The notes under the pieces are model-generated. The model saw only the letters and a list, made by a program, of their open reading frames with translations. It made no database searches and was not told the origin of the DNA. DNA of 64,000 nt from Homalodisca vitripennis (lineage: Eukaryota > Arthropoda > Insecta > Hemiptera > Cicadellidae). Location of the stretch: NCBI RefSeq assembly GCF_021130785.1, contig NC_060209.1:22196001-22260000 (forward strand), read 5' to 3'. Below, piece after piece: positions 22,790 through 36,105 of this stretch; within the stretch, counting starts at the first letter, position 1; every line of letters begins with the position of its first letter. Made by a program: the position numbers and the translations under genes.

Positions 22790-25700
22790 TTATTTACATA
22801 GTCTATGAGTGTGCTAAGTTCTAGTACAGAAATTTAAATAAGGATGGTTCAAATAAAAATAGTTTATAAAATAAATTAACAGTTTAAATATTATGCGATT
22901 TTCACAATATTTACGTGAATTAGTCTTTTGTACGTTAAACTGCACTTTGGTATTATCCCGGAGGCCATTAGTTTTAACGAATTTTCCTTGTAGGGGACCA
23001 AAATAAACTGCATTATATGGTACTAGTATTTTCCTTGTTTCATAATAACTCGAAAACTACCCAATGAGTCATACTTCCTGTCGTCAAATCGCCTTCAAGT
23101 AGGCCTAAACGAGCGACCCTTCAAATAGGCCTAGACGCATGAATTACTTGTGACTTTCGTATAATTAATTGTTGTTCTTTTAATTTTTGTTTTCATTGAT
23201 TGTTGTACGCTTGGTTAATTATTTATAATTTCATCGTGAATAATTATCTTCGCCTCTGGGATTTACCTCGAACTGAAGAGGAAAGTTTTTTATTGGCAGA
23301 ATACATGTGGCAATTGTGAGTAGCGGCGACTGGTGGCGATACATTCAACTAATCTCTCGCCGACATCGCTTTCTTTTGGGAGCAGAGTACGGTAACCGTT
23401 CGTCGTAATGACAATTAAATTTCAAAATAGGCTAAATAAAGTCTGTTCTTTTTAATACAGTAATTTATTTTGATCCCCGATAAAGAAAAGTCGTCCCAAA
23501 ATAGTTGCCGTTATAATAATATAATCTATAAACATATTTAAATTGTATTTGTGTATACGAGTGAATTGCAATTGTATATTTTGGTTTGTATATGCGCGTA
23601 GACAAAGTTATTTTAAAATGTGTGAATATGAATGAAACGGTGATAACTTTCATCTTAAATCATCAGACAATGGCATACATTGATTAAACATTCAGTAAAT
23701 AAAATTGTAATAAGAATGAACTAGACAGACACTAAGAACTTTCCGAACATTTATAATTTTTCTCTCGATAACTAAAAAAGAAACTAAATTGTTTGTAAAT
23801 AAAAATGTAAAATGTTTATACAATTTCTCATACATTGTATTTTGTTACATACAATTTAAAGCATTTGACAAAAACACACACAGATAAGCCTACAACTACA
23901 CGTACAAATTCTGATTAACATTGTAATATAACCTATTTCATATGGTTTACGTAGGGAGGCTTAACAAATGTGTTTAACAGTCAATTTTAAATGCTAAGGT
24001 GCATTTTATAACATAAAATTCAAGTACATAGTATAATAATTTACTATTATATCCGCCATCGAACTAACTCCTGACGCTGTTGTGTGGACGTAGGCCTACC
24101 AAGGTCAAGTTTTAATGCACATGTATAAACTGGGTAATTCGGTATTTTGTGTTGTGTGTTTTGTTTTGAGCAATTTTAAATACAGTAACAAAGCCATTTG
24201 GTTAGTTAAATTTTATAGGGTAGTCTGATGGTGGAGTGTTATCGATTGACAACACCTCGTTGATCGATTTCTTGGATTTAACACAGCTAAGAACACTTAA
24301 TTAATTCGTTTTAAAAGTCGGCTTATTGGAGTGATTTTTGTGAATTACTTTATTTCGAACCGTACAAAGGATCCATTTATTAGGGGAAGAACATTTCATA
24401 CACATATCATAACAATTGAAACTAAAACGATTTCAAAAAGTGCCTTAAATGAGGACTGAAAGTAATAGAGTTATTTTTTAATATAGAGACTTCATTGTAT
24501 AAACGTATATAAAAGGATGTATGAACATTTGTGTTGGTACAACTGCCCACGCGTCAGCCAAATGTCAAGAGTTCACCCCCCCCTCCCACTCTCCCGCCCT
24601 TCTGCCTACGCTGCTTTGTCCGAAACAAATCTATTTATCCTAAATAGGTGCTTTTTACATTATTGAATGGCAATGGCATCCCATCGAATGTAACATTTAT
24701 TGCCATTATTAACGTTCAAACTTCTTGCCGTGAATTAAACGAATAGAAAATTTAAACACTGATCAATATCATATTCGATGCTGGCATGCAACAGATAAAA
24801 ATCTTATTTTTAGTTAGAAAACAGTACAATTTTGCAAAAAATATTTATTTAACGTTCAAAACACGTAACAATGAAATATGTATGAATTAGGAGATTTAAA
24901 TGTAATGCAGATTTAGGTATTATAACTAGGATTTGAATTAAAATATGGATATTAAAACCAGAGTCACACAAAACTAATCGCAGCCGTTGAATGCATGCGA
25001 AGCTAATTACAATTTAAAATTAGGACAGAGAATTAAGTACTCAGTAACGCTAGACTGCTGGTGGTTTGATAAACAAACATTACCGAAGTTACAGCTACTA
25101 TTTTAAATTTGACGTTGCGTGTAAAATATACCAAAGTAGAGTGTTTTAGATAGTAAAGTTTGTTTAATAAAACAGCGTGAAAAAATGTAAGTATAATTAT
25201 TATCGGCTCTGCCCACATTTCCCCGCAGTATAATAGGAGTATCCTAGCCAATCCTTATCAAACACCATCACAAGAATGTCTTATGTCCATGATTCCCATG
25301 GAATATCTGGTTAACTCTAAACGCTTAGGAGGAGGTCTAAGACTGGAGACCAAAGCATGATAGCAAGCTGACTAATGCTTGTGTCGAAAAAATAGTCTGC
25401 ATAGCAAACATCCGCATGTTTGTGCTCACCTGTATCCTCAATCTGTGCTCTAAGAAAAAAAACTATACTTTTTTATTTTTTTGCTTGAACAACAGTGGCT
25501 ACCAACTTAAACATTTTATTTGAAGTTTACAAAGGATTTACAACAATATTCAGTGAGTAATTTTGTTGTTATTAGGAGTAGTGCAGTAGTTTGTATAATA
25601 ATAATTGTTGTGTAAGAAATTTCATGATTGGCTGCTGAGACCAATTGGCTTGGATTTCAATTTTATTTACCAAAATACAGCATTTTTATAACCTTCAATT

Positions 25701-28700
25701 TGAGATGTCACAAGGTATTAGTGGCCATTTCAACATTTTGGATTTGGGTACGGGGGCATGGGGGTGAGCACCCCCATTATGAAAATAATTGTTTTTGTTC
25801 CCCCAATTAGTAGACTACTATACACTTCCGTTTACAGAATTTTGATACTTGGGCTACAAGTTTTCTAATAAGAGTTTGAAGTTTTAAAATGGACACCCTG
25901 TATTTGGGAGCATTCATACTGCAAACTAATTCAGTCCAACTCCGAGTATAAATTTGAATGCTTAAGGTTGAAAAAGTGTTAACAATTCAAAGTACCTAAA
26001 CCTAGCCTTATTGTATATCTACAGGATAAGAGGGACCACTATACAGAATTTTAGCTCCACAGCCATTTCTGTGTTTGAGAAACAGTGATCACGGGTTCTG
26101 TCAGTCTGTTGATCACGTGTTTAGTATGTTAGATTAAATTGAAGAACAACCGAAATTGAAGTTCTACAATTTAATCTAAATTGATATTAACATAAATACT
26201 CGATTTTATTATATTAAAGTCTAACCTCGTTGAGTGAAAGTGCCTAAAGACTTATCTCCTTCGCTGATATTGATGCATGTACTATTTTCATGTCTGGTGA
26301 TTGGTTTTAAGAATGTCAAACTAAAAACGTGCAAACTGCAAACAAATTACCATTTTGGAATTTTAAAACTATAAAAACTCTCACATTTCGATCGTGAAGA
26401 AAGCTTCCGGGGTTGATTATAAATTTCTTACTGACGAACGATTTCTGCACTGATTTTATGAAAAATTATGTTATGTTCTTACATATACTAATATGATCCC
26501 ATATTATGTATCACCTGACTGGTCTCTAATTATTATAATATGTATAGTAGATTATCAAAAAATCGTTACTAATGTTGTTCTATTTAATATTGTAAGATAA
26601 TACAATTATGTGTGACGATTGAAATTCACAACAATTCTTAAATATTCTTTGCTATGACTAAAATTAATTACCAAACATAAAAAGAAAATACATCATATTG
26701 AATTTTACTATTAATTTTTCTTATTCTGAAAAACATTATTTAACAAATATATGTTTTCACTATTAGCTATTTGAAATATGCCTGTTTACCAATTTTCTGT
26801 TAAGATTCAAATCAAATAATATAAAGTGAATATAATACTAATAGTTTACATGTTCATGTGGATTTAATTGTTTTATAAACATTGTTATTGGGTTACGTAT
26901 AACTGAATAAAACCATTCCGCTAGCTTTTCTAATTCTTCAAGTTCATTTCACTTAGCCTAGAATTCATGTTAATTTTAAATTCAAATTATTAAATCAGAA
27001 CATGTTTAAAAACAGCGGGCACTAGGATGTTAAGAAAACTCGTTGCCAAAGACGGTTGGTATCTCGTAGGCTAATAATAATAATAAGGCTATGTCTAGGG
27101 TTCAACAAGCGGTTTTGTACTCGGTTAGTCAAGTTCTGCCGTACATGAAGTTTTCAAGTACACATAACGACAGAAACGTTAACAGTACTTGAAAAGTAGT
27201 TGTCTATTTTTGTAACATATAACGATGAAAATGTCTGGAGCCCGTTATCCTTTCAAACCATCCAGCATCAATAATAAACTTTGAACAAACAAAAGTTAAC
27301 TGGTCTAACTTTTTAAGAGGTTTTCGAAGCACTTTTTCATAGACTGTAAATAATAATGTGATTTTATTTGAGACCATCTATTTTGGGCTTAATTTAAGAA
27401 GAAACAATATAACAGTAATGGGAGACATATGGCGGTACAGTTAAAGTCGATGGTTGACATTCGATACCTGATTAACGCGAGAAAATTTGTTTGGACGGTT
27501 AGGTATTTGACAAAATTTAGTGTTCGAAACGTAAAGACTCGTGTGTGCATTTAAGTAATTTTAATCATAATAAACTTCTTTTAGAGGAATGTAAAGTATA
27601 ATAAGATATCCTGCAGTGCATGATACTACAACAGGTATATTATTAATACTGAACAGAACATATCCCAGGACTGATTCTTGGAGAATACCAGAGTTGATTG
27701 GAGCTTATTGTGAACGATTGATTGTCTTTGATTTGCAAACGAAGACTAGATATAAACTCACCCGAAACTTATCTATATTTGACAATAAAACGTAGTTTGG
27801 GCCTATTTAATAAACATTATAATTTTAAAATAAAGTTATTGGAATGACAAAGTAACTTTATGGCATCGCTAAACTTGAATATTTAAGAGATACGACGATG
27901 TAAGTCTGCTGAATATTATCACTCTCCTTGTGGGCCGGAATAGTTATTGTGGCCTCGTACAGATACATGTTTGCCGGCAACTGGTAGTAGGAATAAGAAA
28001 ATAATTTAATAATCCTACCTGTGATATCAAACTATGCGGCGATTTAAATTGACCTCTCTAGGAAATACGGGATACAATGACATTGGGATATCAGGTTATG
28101 TTGTTTTTAATCATAAATGGCTGACCGATTTGTATTAATTTTACCCTACCCATATTTGTAAACTTTTATTCAGTGCCTTTGGTTAAATAGTAGAATAACC
28201 TTAATCTGGGAGCACTGATGACTTTAAAGTATACTGTACATTTGTGTGTTTTTAGTAGTAAGTTTATTTATACATACAAATTAATTCAAAATTTTAATTT
28301 GTATATTGCAGCTTCAATGAGTAACTCTTCGAGTTGACTACTGACTAAACCATTTCTTTACCTTAGTGATATTGGTTTCAAATATTTATAGGTAAATATG
28401 AATTCAAATTATAAAAACGTTCCCATGTAACTGTAGAAGTTGCCTTACAGCTAATGTAAACCGTAAAGGATTTGTTCCAACAGGTTAAAATTTGAAAATA
28501 AGTAATAATGATGCGATATTTAATGAGATACTGATGATTTGATTCTTTCTGTGCCTGAATACACTGACAAATTATGTTTTATCGAAAAAATATCAAATTT
28601 TATCACTTACATCTATAAAGCAGCTGCGCAAAAACTGAGCATACTACAAATCCTGCAAAAATTGGCTACGCGAAACAGAATCGAAACGTGCCAAGAGTTG

Positions 28701-29879
28701 TCAACCTGGGAGGCAGTCACATCCATGTCTTGAAGGGTTGATGAAGCTATCAAGTAATCTTATTGAACGTAGAAGTATAGTAGAATGTACATTCAGGATG
28801 AAGGAAGACAATCTTGTGACTTATTTGTCAAATTATTAATAACATTTTGCTTGTTGTTAATTATTTAACTAAAATGTTTCAGTACATAAAGTGTGGGATC
28901 GATAAGCCTATACCGGTCTGAAAGGCTCAAAATTGTCTAAAATGTTTTTAAAACTTGAAAATACAAATGTAGTCAAATAATGGTAAATTAAGAAAATTTT
29001 GTAGCATTGGATTTCAAGGAAAAGATAAGATAATCAGTGTGTTTCAAGGAATTTGTGAATGAAGAGGCGTCATTGAATTTCGGAAATAGTCGATCTCGCT
29101 GATCTTAAATATTAACAGATTGGCCTACCTATGAAATGTGATATTTTTACTCAAGAGTCTTCCAATGTTGTTGTTGTTATTACAGTACCACTCACCTTCG
29201 TAACAGCGAAGTCTTATTAGTGTTAATATCAAGCCAGGTCTTCCAATTCTCCTCCCCCCTGTTTGCTACAAAGGATAGACGATTTTATAAATAAATATTG
29301 CTAAGTTAAAATAGGAAGTGTTTACAGAAGTGTATATCACGTTGAGAACGAATGGGTACTAATTTAATATATATGAGTTATTAAATAATGATTGACAAGC
29401 TATAGTACAGGAGTATTGTCAAAACACTAGGTGCCGAGGATTTATAATACTGATCCTGAATCCCTAAACTATTACATCATGCTTACTAATTGTTCCTATT
29501 CATTAAACTGACTTAAAAAGAAACGATAAGAATATAATAATGACTATACACTAATATATAAATATATTGCAATAATGGAGTTATATTTTACTCTATTTCG
29601 TGTAAATTGGAGCAGCGTTTACAACATACATGAAAATTATACCAGTTTAAAATGAAATACCAGTAGGTTAGTTGTGGTGCAATGTAGCGAAACTAACAAA
29701 ATATGACAAAAATAAAATTCAAAGCCCAAAAATTTATCTAACAGATGATAAAATAAATAATACACAAAAGTATAGGGAAAATACTCATTATTGTAATAAA
29801 AATTAGATAAAAGAAGCGGTTCATTTCCTTAAAGCTAATTAGTGAATATTAATAAAAAAGCATATTGTATTGATCACTC
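22790..29879. other. Long AT-rich interval without recognised gene
   Basis: Frames up to about 70 codons only, none with motifs. Points noted: a GC-richer patch at 23280-23400, a C-rich run at about 24576-24600, and an ATGGACACCCTGTAT string near 25889 with a local palindrome GGGGTGAGCACCCCC at 25760. None is enough to call a feature. Confidence 0.5.
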
Positions 29880-31250
29880 AATCTACAGAAGAGACTTAAC
29901 CAGGACACTTGGGCATATGGGATTCTTGACCGCGACTTCTCACGGATAATATCGTATCCTGCAGTCTCTTCACACAGTGGTAATATCTATAGTATTGATC
30001 CACAGAACAGAATAACCTGGGCAGTGGGTCATACGGGGTTCTTTACAGCTCGACTTCACACGGATGATATCACCTCCTCCAGTCTTTTGTCTCTGTTGTA
30101 AAATCTATTGTATTGATCTTTCTGTCCACAGAACAGACTAACCAGTGGGTCATACGGGGTTCTTTACAGCTCGACTTCACACGGATGATATCACCTCCTC
30201 CAGTCTTCTGTCTCTGTTGTACTATCTATCGTATTGATCGTTCTGTCCACAGAACAGACTAAGCGGGGCAGTGGGTCATACGGGGTTCTTTACAGCTCGA
30301 CTTCTCACGGATAATATCGTCTCCTGCAGTCTCTTCACACAGTTGTAATATCTATTGTATTGATCCACAGAACAGAATAACCTGGGCAGTGGGTCATACG
30401 GGGTTCTTTACAGCTCGACTTCACACGGATGATATCACCTCCTCCAGTCTTTTGTCTCTGTTGTACTATCTATTGTATTGATCGTTCTGTCCACAGAACA
30501 GACTAAGCGGGGCAGTGGGTCATACGGGGTTCTTTACAGCTCGACTTCTCACGGATGATATCACCTCCTCCAGTCTTCTGTCTCTGTTGTACTATCTATC
30601 TTATTGATCGTTCTGTCCACAGAACAGACTAAGCGGGGCAGTGGGTCATACGGGGTTCTTTACAGCTCGACTTCACACGGATGATATCACCTCCTCCAGT
30701 CTTCTGTCTCTGTTGTACTATCTATAGTATTGATCGTTCTGTCCACAGAACAGACTAAGCGGGGCAGTGGGTCATACGGGGTTCTTTACAGCTCGACTTC
30801 ACACGGATATCACCTCCTCCAGTCTTCTGTCTCTGTGGTACTATCTATTGTATTGATCGTTCTGTCCACAAAACAGACTAATCAGGGCAGTGGGTCATAC
30901 GGGGTTCTTTACAGCTCGACTTCAAACGGATATCATCTCCTGCAGTCTTCTGTCTCTGTTGTACTATCTATTGTATTGATCGTTCTGTCCACAGAACAGA
31001 CTAAACGGGGCAGTGGGTCATACGCGGTTCTTTACAGCTCGATTTCAAACAGATGATATCAACTCCTGCAGTCTTCTGTCTCTGTTGTACTATCTATTGT
31101 ATTGATCGTTCTGTCCACAGAACAGACTAACCAGGGCAGTGGGTCATACGGGGTTCTTAACCACGACATCAAACGGATGATATCATCACCCGCAGTCTCC
31201 TCTCACTATTATACTATTTGTTTTATTGAAAGTTCTATCCTCAAAACAGA
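29880..31250. repeat. Tandem array, unit about 123-126 bp, about 10-11 copies
   Basis: The core string CCACAGAACAGACTAA recurs at 30247, 30491, 30617, 30743, 30989 and 31115 (with a variant at 30866), at spacings of 123 or 126 bases. Each unit has TTCTGTCCACAGAA, a short inverted repeat, then GGGTCATACGGGGTTC and CACGGATGATATCACC. Variant units with CACGGATAATATCGT recur 365 bases apart (29941 and 30306), indicating a three-unit higher-order period. The outer copies are more diverged. Plus-strand frame 30730-31056 is open only because the unit is a multiple of three. Confidence 0.96.
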
Positions 31251-32381
31251 GTAACTTTTAGTATAAGATGGTAATCGAGTTGTTTGTCGTACTGAGTTTT
31301 AGCGTCAGCACTCGTTTTACATTTAAGTCCTCCTCTAAGTTTTTTTAGAGATCTTGAACATGAAATTTGACAAGCAGTGTTTTATGACAATATATGATTT
31401 TAAAAAAAAGGAGAAGGCACAGTTTCTATTAATTTTACAAATTGATCGTCGACAGATCTAGAAAAAAATATAATGACACCATTACAGTGTTTGCTGTCCT
31501 ATCCTTAGGTAATTATGCTTACGAAATCATACTAAACATTACTATCTGGATATCTTAAAAAGGACTGTTTGTCTGATACCCTAATTTGTCGAATAGTAGT
31601 TCGAAACATCTTACACTAAATGTTTAAGAATTTTGTATGTACTGGTTGTTAATGTGTAATATATTTCAATACGGAGACAGCTACTAGCAAGGGACGAGAA
31701 GCAGGAAGAACACCCAAATCTAGGACTGGCAGAAGGCAGCATTAGCGTATCTGGAGTTTAAATTGGTGTCGAGTTAATTAATAAACTCCACCAATGCAAC
31801 AAATAATCGCAAGCCCCAAATAAACGTCGAGCTCAATTGAATCGCCATCTATAGGTGAATGTGTTTTACTCTGTTGATGAATTCATATAAAGTTGTTGGG
31901 ATAACTGATTGGAATTGACCTAAAGTAAATTTGGATTTGTTCCACTCGTAGCTGATTGGTATAACGTATGTGTAATGTTGGTTTACGTCAGAGTGAATGT
32001 AGGTGATTAGACTACGGTTGTACTTTAAAAACCAAAGTTACATAATAATGTAATATTCCAATCCAAATGCAATACCTAAATGCAATAAGATATTATTATT
32101 ACCATTCATTCACAGACTAGACAAAGCAAGTCTGGAGATCATCCGTGATAACTTTTACCGACGTTTCACCATTTCCCTTTGTCTATTACTCATGTTCCAA
32201 CTTTAAACCAGACAATCCGAGTCGAAACGAAATTACCCAATGAGTAACTTTAGAGCTAGATCATTTTATTTTATCGTTTTGAGTTCATCAGTCAAAAGTG
32301 TAGGTGACGATATACAATTGTCTCAGGCAAAATTTGATATACTACTCTAACTTTTACAACTCCACCTTAACTGGGTTTAAG
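31251..32381. other. Spacer between two tandem arrays
   Basis: AT-rich unique sequence; no gene or repeat seen. Confidence 0.5.
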
Positions 32382-33760
32382 TAAGTTAACAAATACGAAC
32401 GTACGAACACGAGATTGATTTAGGGTTCTGCCATGGTGTTTGACTGTAAGTTAACAAATACCAACACACGAGAACGGAATTGATTTAGGGTTCTGCCATG
32501 GTGTTGGACTGTAAGTTAACAAATACGAACATACGAGCAAGAGATTAACTTATGCTGTATGCCTCGGTGTTGGACTGTAAATTAACAAATACCAACATAT
32601 GAGCAAGGGATTGAACTTTGGTGTATGTCACGGTGTTGGACTGTAAGTTAACAAATACGAACATACGAGCAAGGGATTGATTCAGGTTTATGCCATGGTG
32701 TTGGACTGTAAGTTAACAAATACGAACATACGAGCACGGGATTGATTCAAGGGTTCTGCCATGGTGTTTAACTGTAAGTTAACAAATACGAACATACGAG
32801 CACGGGATTGATTCAGGGTTCTGCCATGGTGTTTAACTGTAAGTTAACAAATACGAACATACGAGCACGGGATTGATTCAGGGTTCTGCCATGGTGTTTA
32901 ACTGTAAGTTAACAAATACGAACATACGAGCTCGGCATTGATTCAGGGTTCTGCCATGGTGTTTAACTGTAAGTTAACAAATACGAACATACGAGCACGG
33001 GATTGATTCAAGGGTTCTGCCATGGTGTTTAACTGTAAGTTAACAAATACGAACATACGAGCTCGGCATTGATTCAAGGGTTCTGCCATGGTGTTTAACT
33101 GTAAGTTAACAAATACGAACATACGAGCACGGCATTGATTCAAGGGTTCTGCCATGGTGTTTAACTGTAAGTTAACAAATTCGAACATACGAGCACGGGA
33201 TTGATTCAAGGGTTCTGCCATGGTGTTTAACTGTAAGTTAACAAATACGAACATACGAGCTCGGCATTGATTCAAGGGTTCTGCCATGGTGTTTAACTGT
33301 AAGTTAACAAATTCGAACATACGAGCACAGGATTGATTCAGGGTTCTGCCATGGTGTTTAACTGTAAGTTAACAAATTCGAACATACGAGCACGGCATTG
33401 ATTCAAGGGTTCTGCCATGGTGTTTAACTGTAAGTTAACAAATACGAACATACGAGCTCGGCATTGATTCAAGGGTTCTGCCATGGTGTTTAACTGTAAG
33501 TTAACAAATTCGAACATACGAGCACAGGATTGATTCAGGGTTCTGCCATGGTGTTTAACTGTAAGTTAACAAATTCGAACATACGAGCACGGCATTGATT
33601 CAAGGGTTCTGTCTATGTGTTTGGACTGTAAGGTAACAAATACGAAAATACGAGCAAGGGATTAACTTAGGTTTCTGCAACGGTGTTGGACTGTAAGTTA
33701 ACAAATACGAACATACGAGCAAGGGATTAAGTTAGGTTTCTGCAGCGGTGTTTGACTCTT
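32382..33760. repeat. Tandem array, unit 65-66 bp, about 21 copies
   Basis: Each unit contains GTAAGTTAACAAATACGAAC, ATACGAGC and TTCTGCCATGGTGTT. Steps of GTAAGTTAAC are 65 or 66 bases (for example 32774, 32839, 32904, 32969, 33035). In the centre, variant units follow a three-unit order: CTCGGCATT, CACAGGATT, CACGGCATT, repeating about 197 bases apart (33258 and 33455). The flanking units are more diverged. The minus-strand frame 32943-33320 is repeat-derived. Confidence 0.97.
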
Positions 33761-34338
33761 AACTGACCTTTTATTGAAAGCTATTGTTTTGTAACTTTTT
33801 TCATATACTTTCAGATATTACCAGGGTAAAAATCCATACATAACACTCATACAACACGTGTCGTTGTTGTGTTAACGGGTTCGCTCTACGCCAAAAATTT
33901 TGTTTTAATGCTGTTATTCATAATTATCGTTGCCAGAAGATATATTATATGAGTTCACAAAATAATGGACACGACAGCAACATATGAATTTGGGTTTTGG
34001 AGAAGGAGATTTGAAATGGCTATTTCTTTGGAGCCTTTGAAACTACGAGTAGTGAAGGAAAAAGACATAGTGAAACTATTTCCCATGAATACCACTTTCT
34101 ACATGGTTAAACGGGAGATTTAAGGTTTTAACATTGTGTCCACGGATACCTTTTTCATTTTTATATCGTCACAATCCCTAATTATTACAGTTTTTCAGAA
34201 TACTATTAAAATGGGAAACATACTTTTTAACAGCATTTTACACTGGAGAAAGGTTCCAAAATTTATAGTGTAGGACTTTGTGTGGATCTAGCTCGTTAAA
34301 TTTCATCAGTGACAGAGAGGAGCTACAAATATTATAGG
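33761..34338. other. Spacer between arrays
   Basis: Unique sequence, no gene recognised. Confidence 0.5.
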
Positions 34339-36105
34339 AATCTGTAAGGCAACAAAGTCCACTCAGTTGGGTCCTAGTTTAACGACGCAACGCGATGGGA
34401 GGGGGGGTTAGCAAACCTGAATAATATCTAGATAGTCTGCGAAATTGAGCAGTTTGGACGTTCTGTAAGGCAACAAAGTTCACTCGATTGGGTCCTAGTG
34501 TAACGACGCAACGCGACGGAGGGGTGGACGCAGCCTGAATAATGTCTGGATAGTCTGCGAAATTGAGCAGTTTAGACCTTCTGTAAGGCAACAAAGTCCA
34601 CTCAATTGGGTCCTAGTGTAACGACGCAACGCGACGGAGGGGTGGGCGCAGACTGAATAATGTCTGGATAGTCTGCGAAATTGAGCAGTTTAGACCTTCT
34701 GTAAGTCAACAAAGTCCACTCAATTGGGTCCTAGTGTAACGACGCAACGCTACGGAGGGGTGGGCGCAGCCTGAATAATGTCTGGATAGTCTGCGAAATT
34801 GAGCAGTTTAGACCTTCTGTAAGTCAACAAAGTCCACTCAATTGGGTCCTAGTGTAACGACGCAACGCGACGGAGGGGTGGACGCAGCCTGAATAATGTC
34901 TAGATAGTTTGCGAAATTGAGCAGTTTAGACCTTCTGTAAGGCAACAAAGTCCACTCAATTGGGTCCTAGTGTATCGACGCAACGCGACGGAGGGGTGGA
35001 CGCAGCCTGAATAATGTCTGGATAGTCTGCGAAATTGAGCAGTTTAGACCTTCTGTAAGGCAACAAAGTCCACTCAATTGGGTCCTAGTGTAACGACGCA
35101 ACGCGACGGAGGGGTGGGCGCAGCCTGAATAATGTCTGGATAGTCTGCGAAATTGAGCAGTTTAGACGTTCTGTAAGGCAACAAAGTTCACTCGATTGGG
35201 TCCTAGTGTAACGACGCAACGCGACGGAGGGGTGGACGCAGCCTGAATAATGTCTGGATAGTCTGCGAAATTGAGCAGTTTAGACCTTCTGTAAGGCAAC
35301 AAAGTCCACTCAATTGGGTCCTAGTGTAACGACGCAACGCGACGGAGGGGTTGGCGCAGACTGAATAATGTCTGGATAGTCTGCGAAATTGAGCAGTTTA
35401 GACCTTCTGTAAGTCAACAAAGTCCACTCAATTGGGTCCTAGTGTAACGACGCAACGCTACGGAGGGGTGGGCGCAGCCTGAATAATGTCTGGATAGTCT
35501 GCGAAATTGAGCAGTTTAGACCTTCTGTAAGTCAACAAAGTCCACTCAATTGGGTCCTAGTGTAACGACGCAACGCGACGGAGGGGTGGACGCAGCCTGA
35601 ATAATGTCTAGATAGTTTGCGAAATTGAGCAGTTTAGACCTTCTGTAAGGCAACAAAGTCCACTCAATTGGGTCCTAGTGTATCGACGCAACGCGACGGA
35701 GGGGTGGACGCAGCCTGAATAATGTCTGGATAGTCTGCGAAATTGAGCAGTTTAGACCTTCTGTAAGGCAACAAAGTCCACTCAATTGGGTCCTAGTGTA
35801 ACGACGCAACGCGACGGAGGGGTGGGCGCAGCCTGAATAATGTCTGGATAGTCTGCGAAATTGAGCAGCTTAGACCTTCTGTAAGGCAACAAAGTCCACT
35901 CAATTGGGTCCTAGTGTAACGACGCAACGCTACGGAGGGGTGGGCGTAGCCTGAATAATGTCTGGATAGTCTGCGAAATTGAGCAGTTTAGACCTTCTGT
36001 AAGGCAACAAAGTCCACTCAATTGGGTCCTAGTGTAACGACGCAACGCGACGGAGGGGTGGACGCAGCCTGAATAATGTCTGGATAGTCTGCGAAATTGC
36101 ATTCT
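34339..36105. repeat. 118-bp satellite array with a 708-bp six-unit higher-order repeat
   Basis: About 15 units of exactly 118 bases, each with TTCTGTAAGGCAACAAAGTC, TTGGGTCCTAGTGTAACGAC and TGAATAATGTCTGGATAGTC. Diagnostic variants recur 708 bases (6 x 118) apart: GACGTTCTG at 34456/35164, CGCAGACTG at 34647/35355, TACGGAGG at 34751/35459, and the CTAGATAGTTTGCG and TATCGACG variants. One full six-unit block was therefore duplicated. The frames in this region are repeat-derived. Confidence 0.97.

Noticed and set aside
30730..31056. 108-codon ORF in the 124-bp array
   Set aside because: Open only across units of 123 or 126 bp; repeat-derived.
32943..33320. 125-codon repeat ORF (minus)
   Set aside because: By-product of the 66-bp array; it breaks wherever a 65-bp unit occurs.
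29880..33760. Direct repeats at regular spacing, considered as CRISPR
   Set aside because: Units are continuous tandem copies without unique spacers, no cas-like genes are present, and the DNA is eukaryotic.
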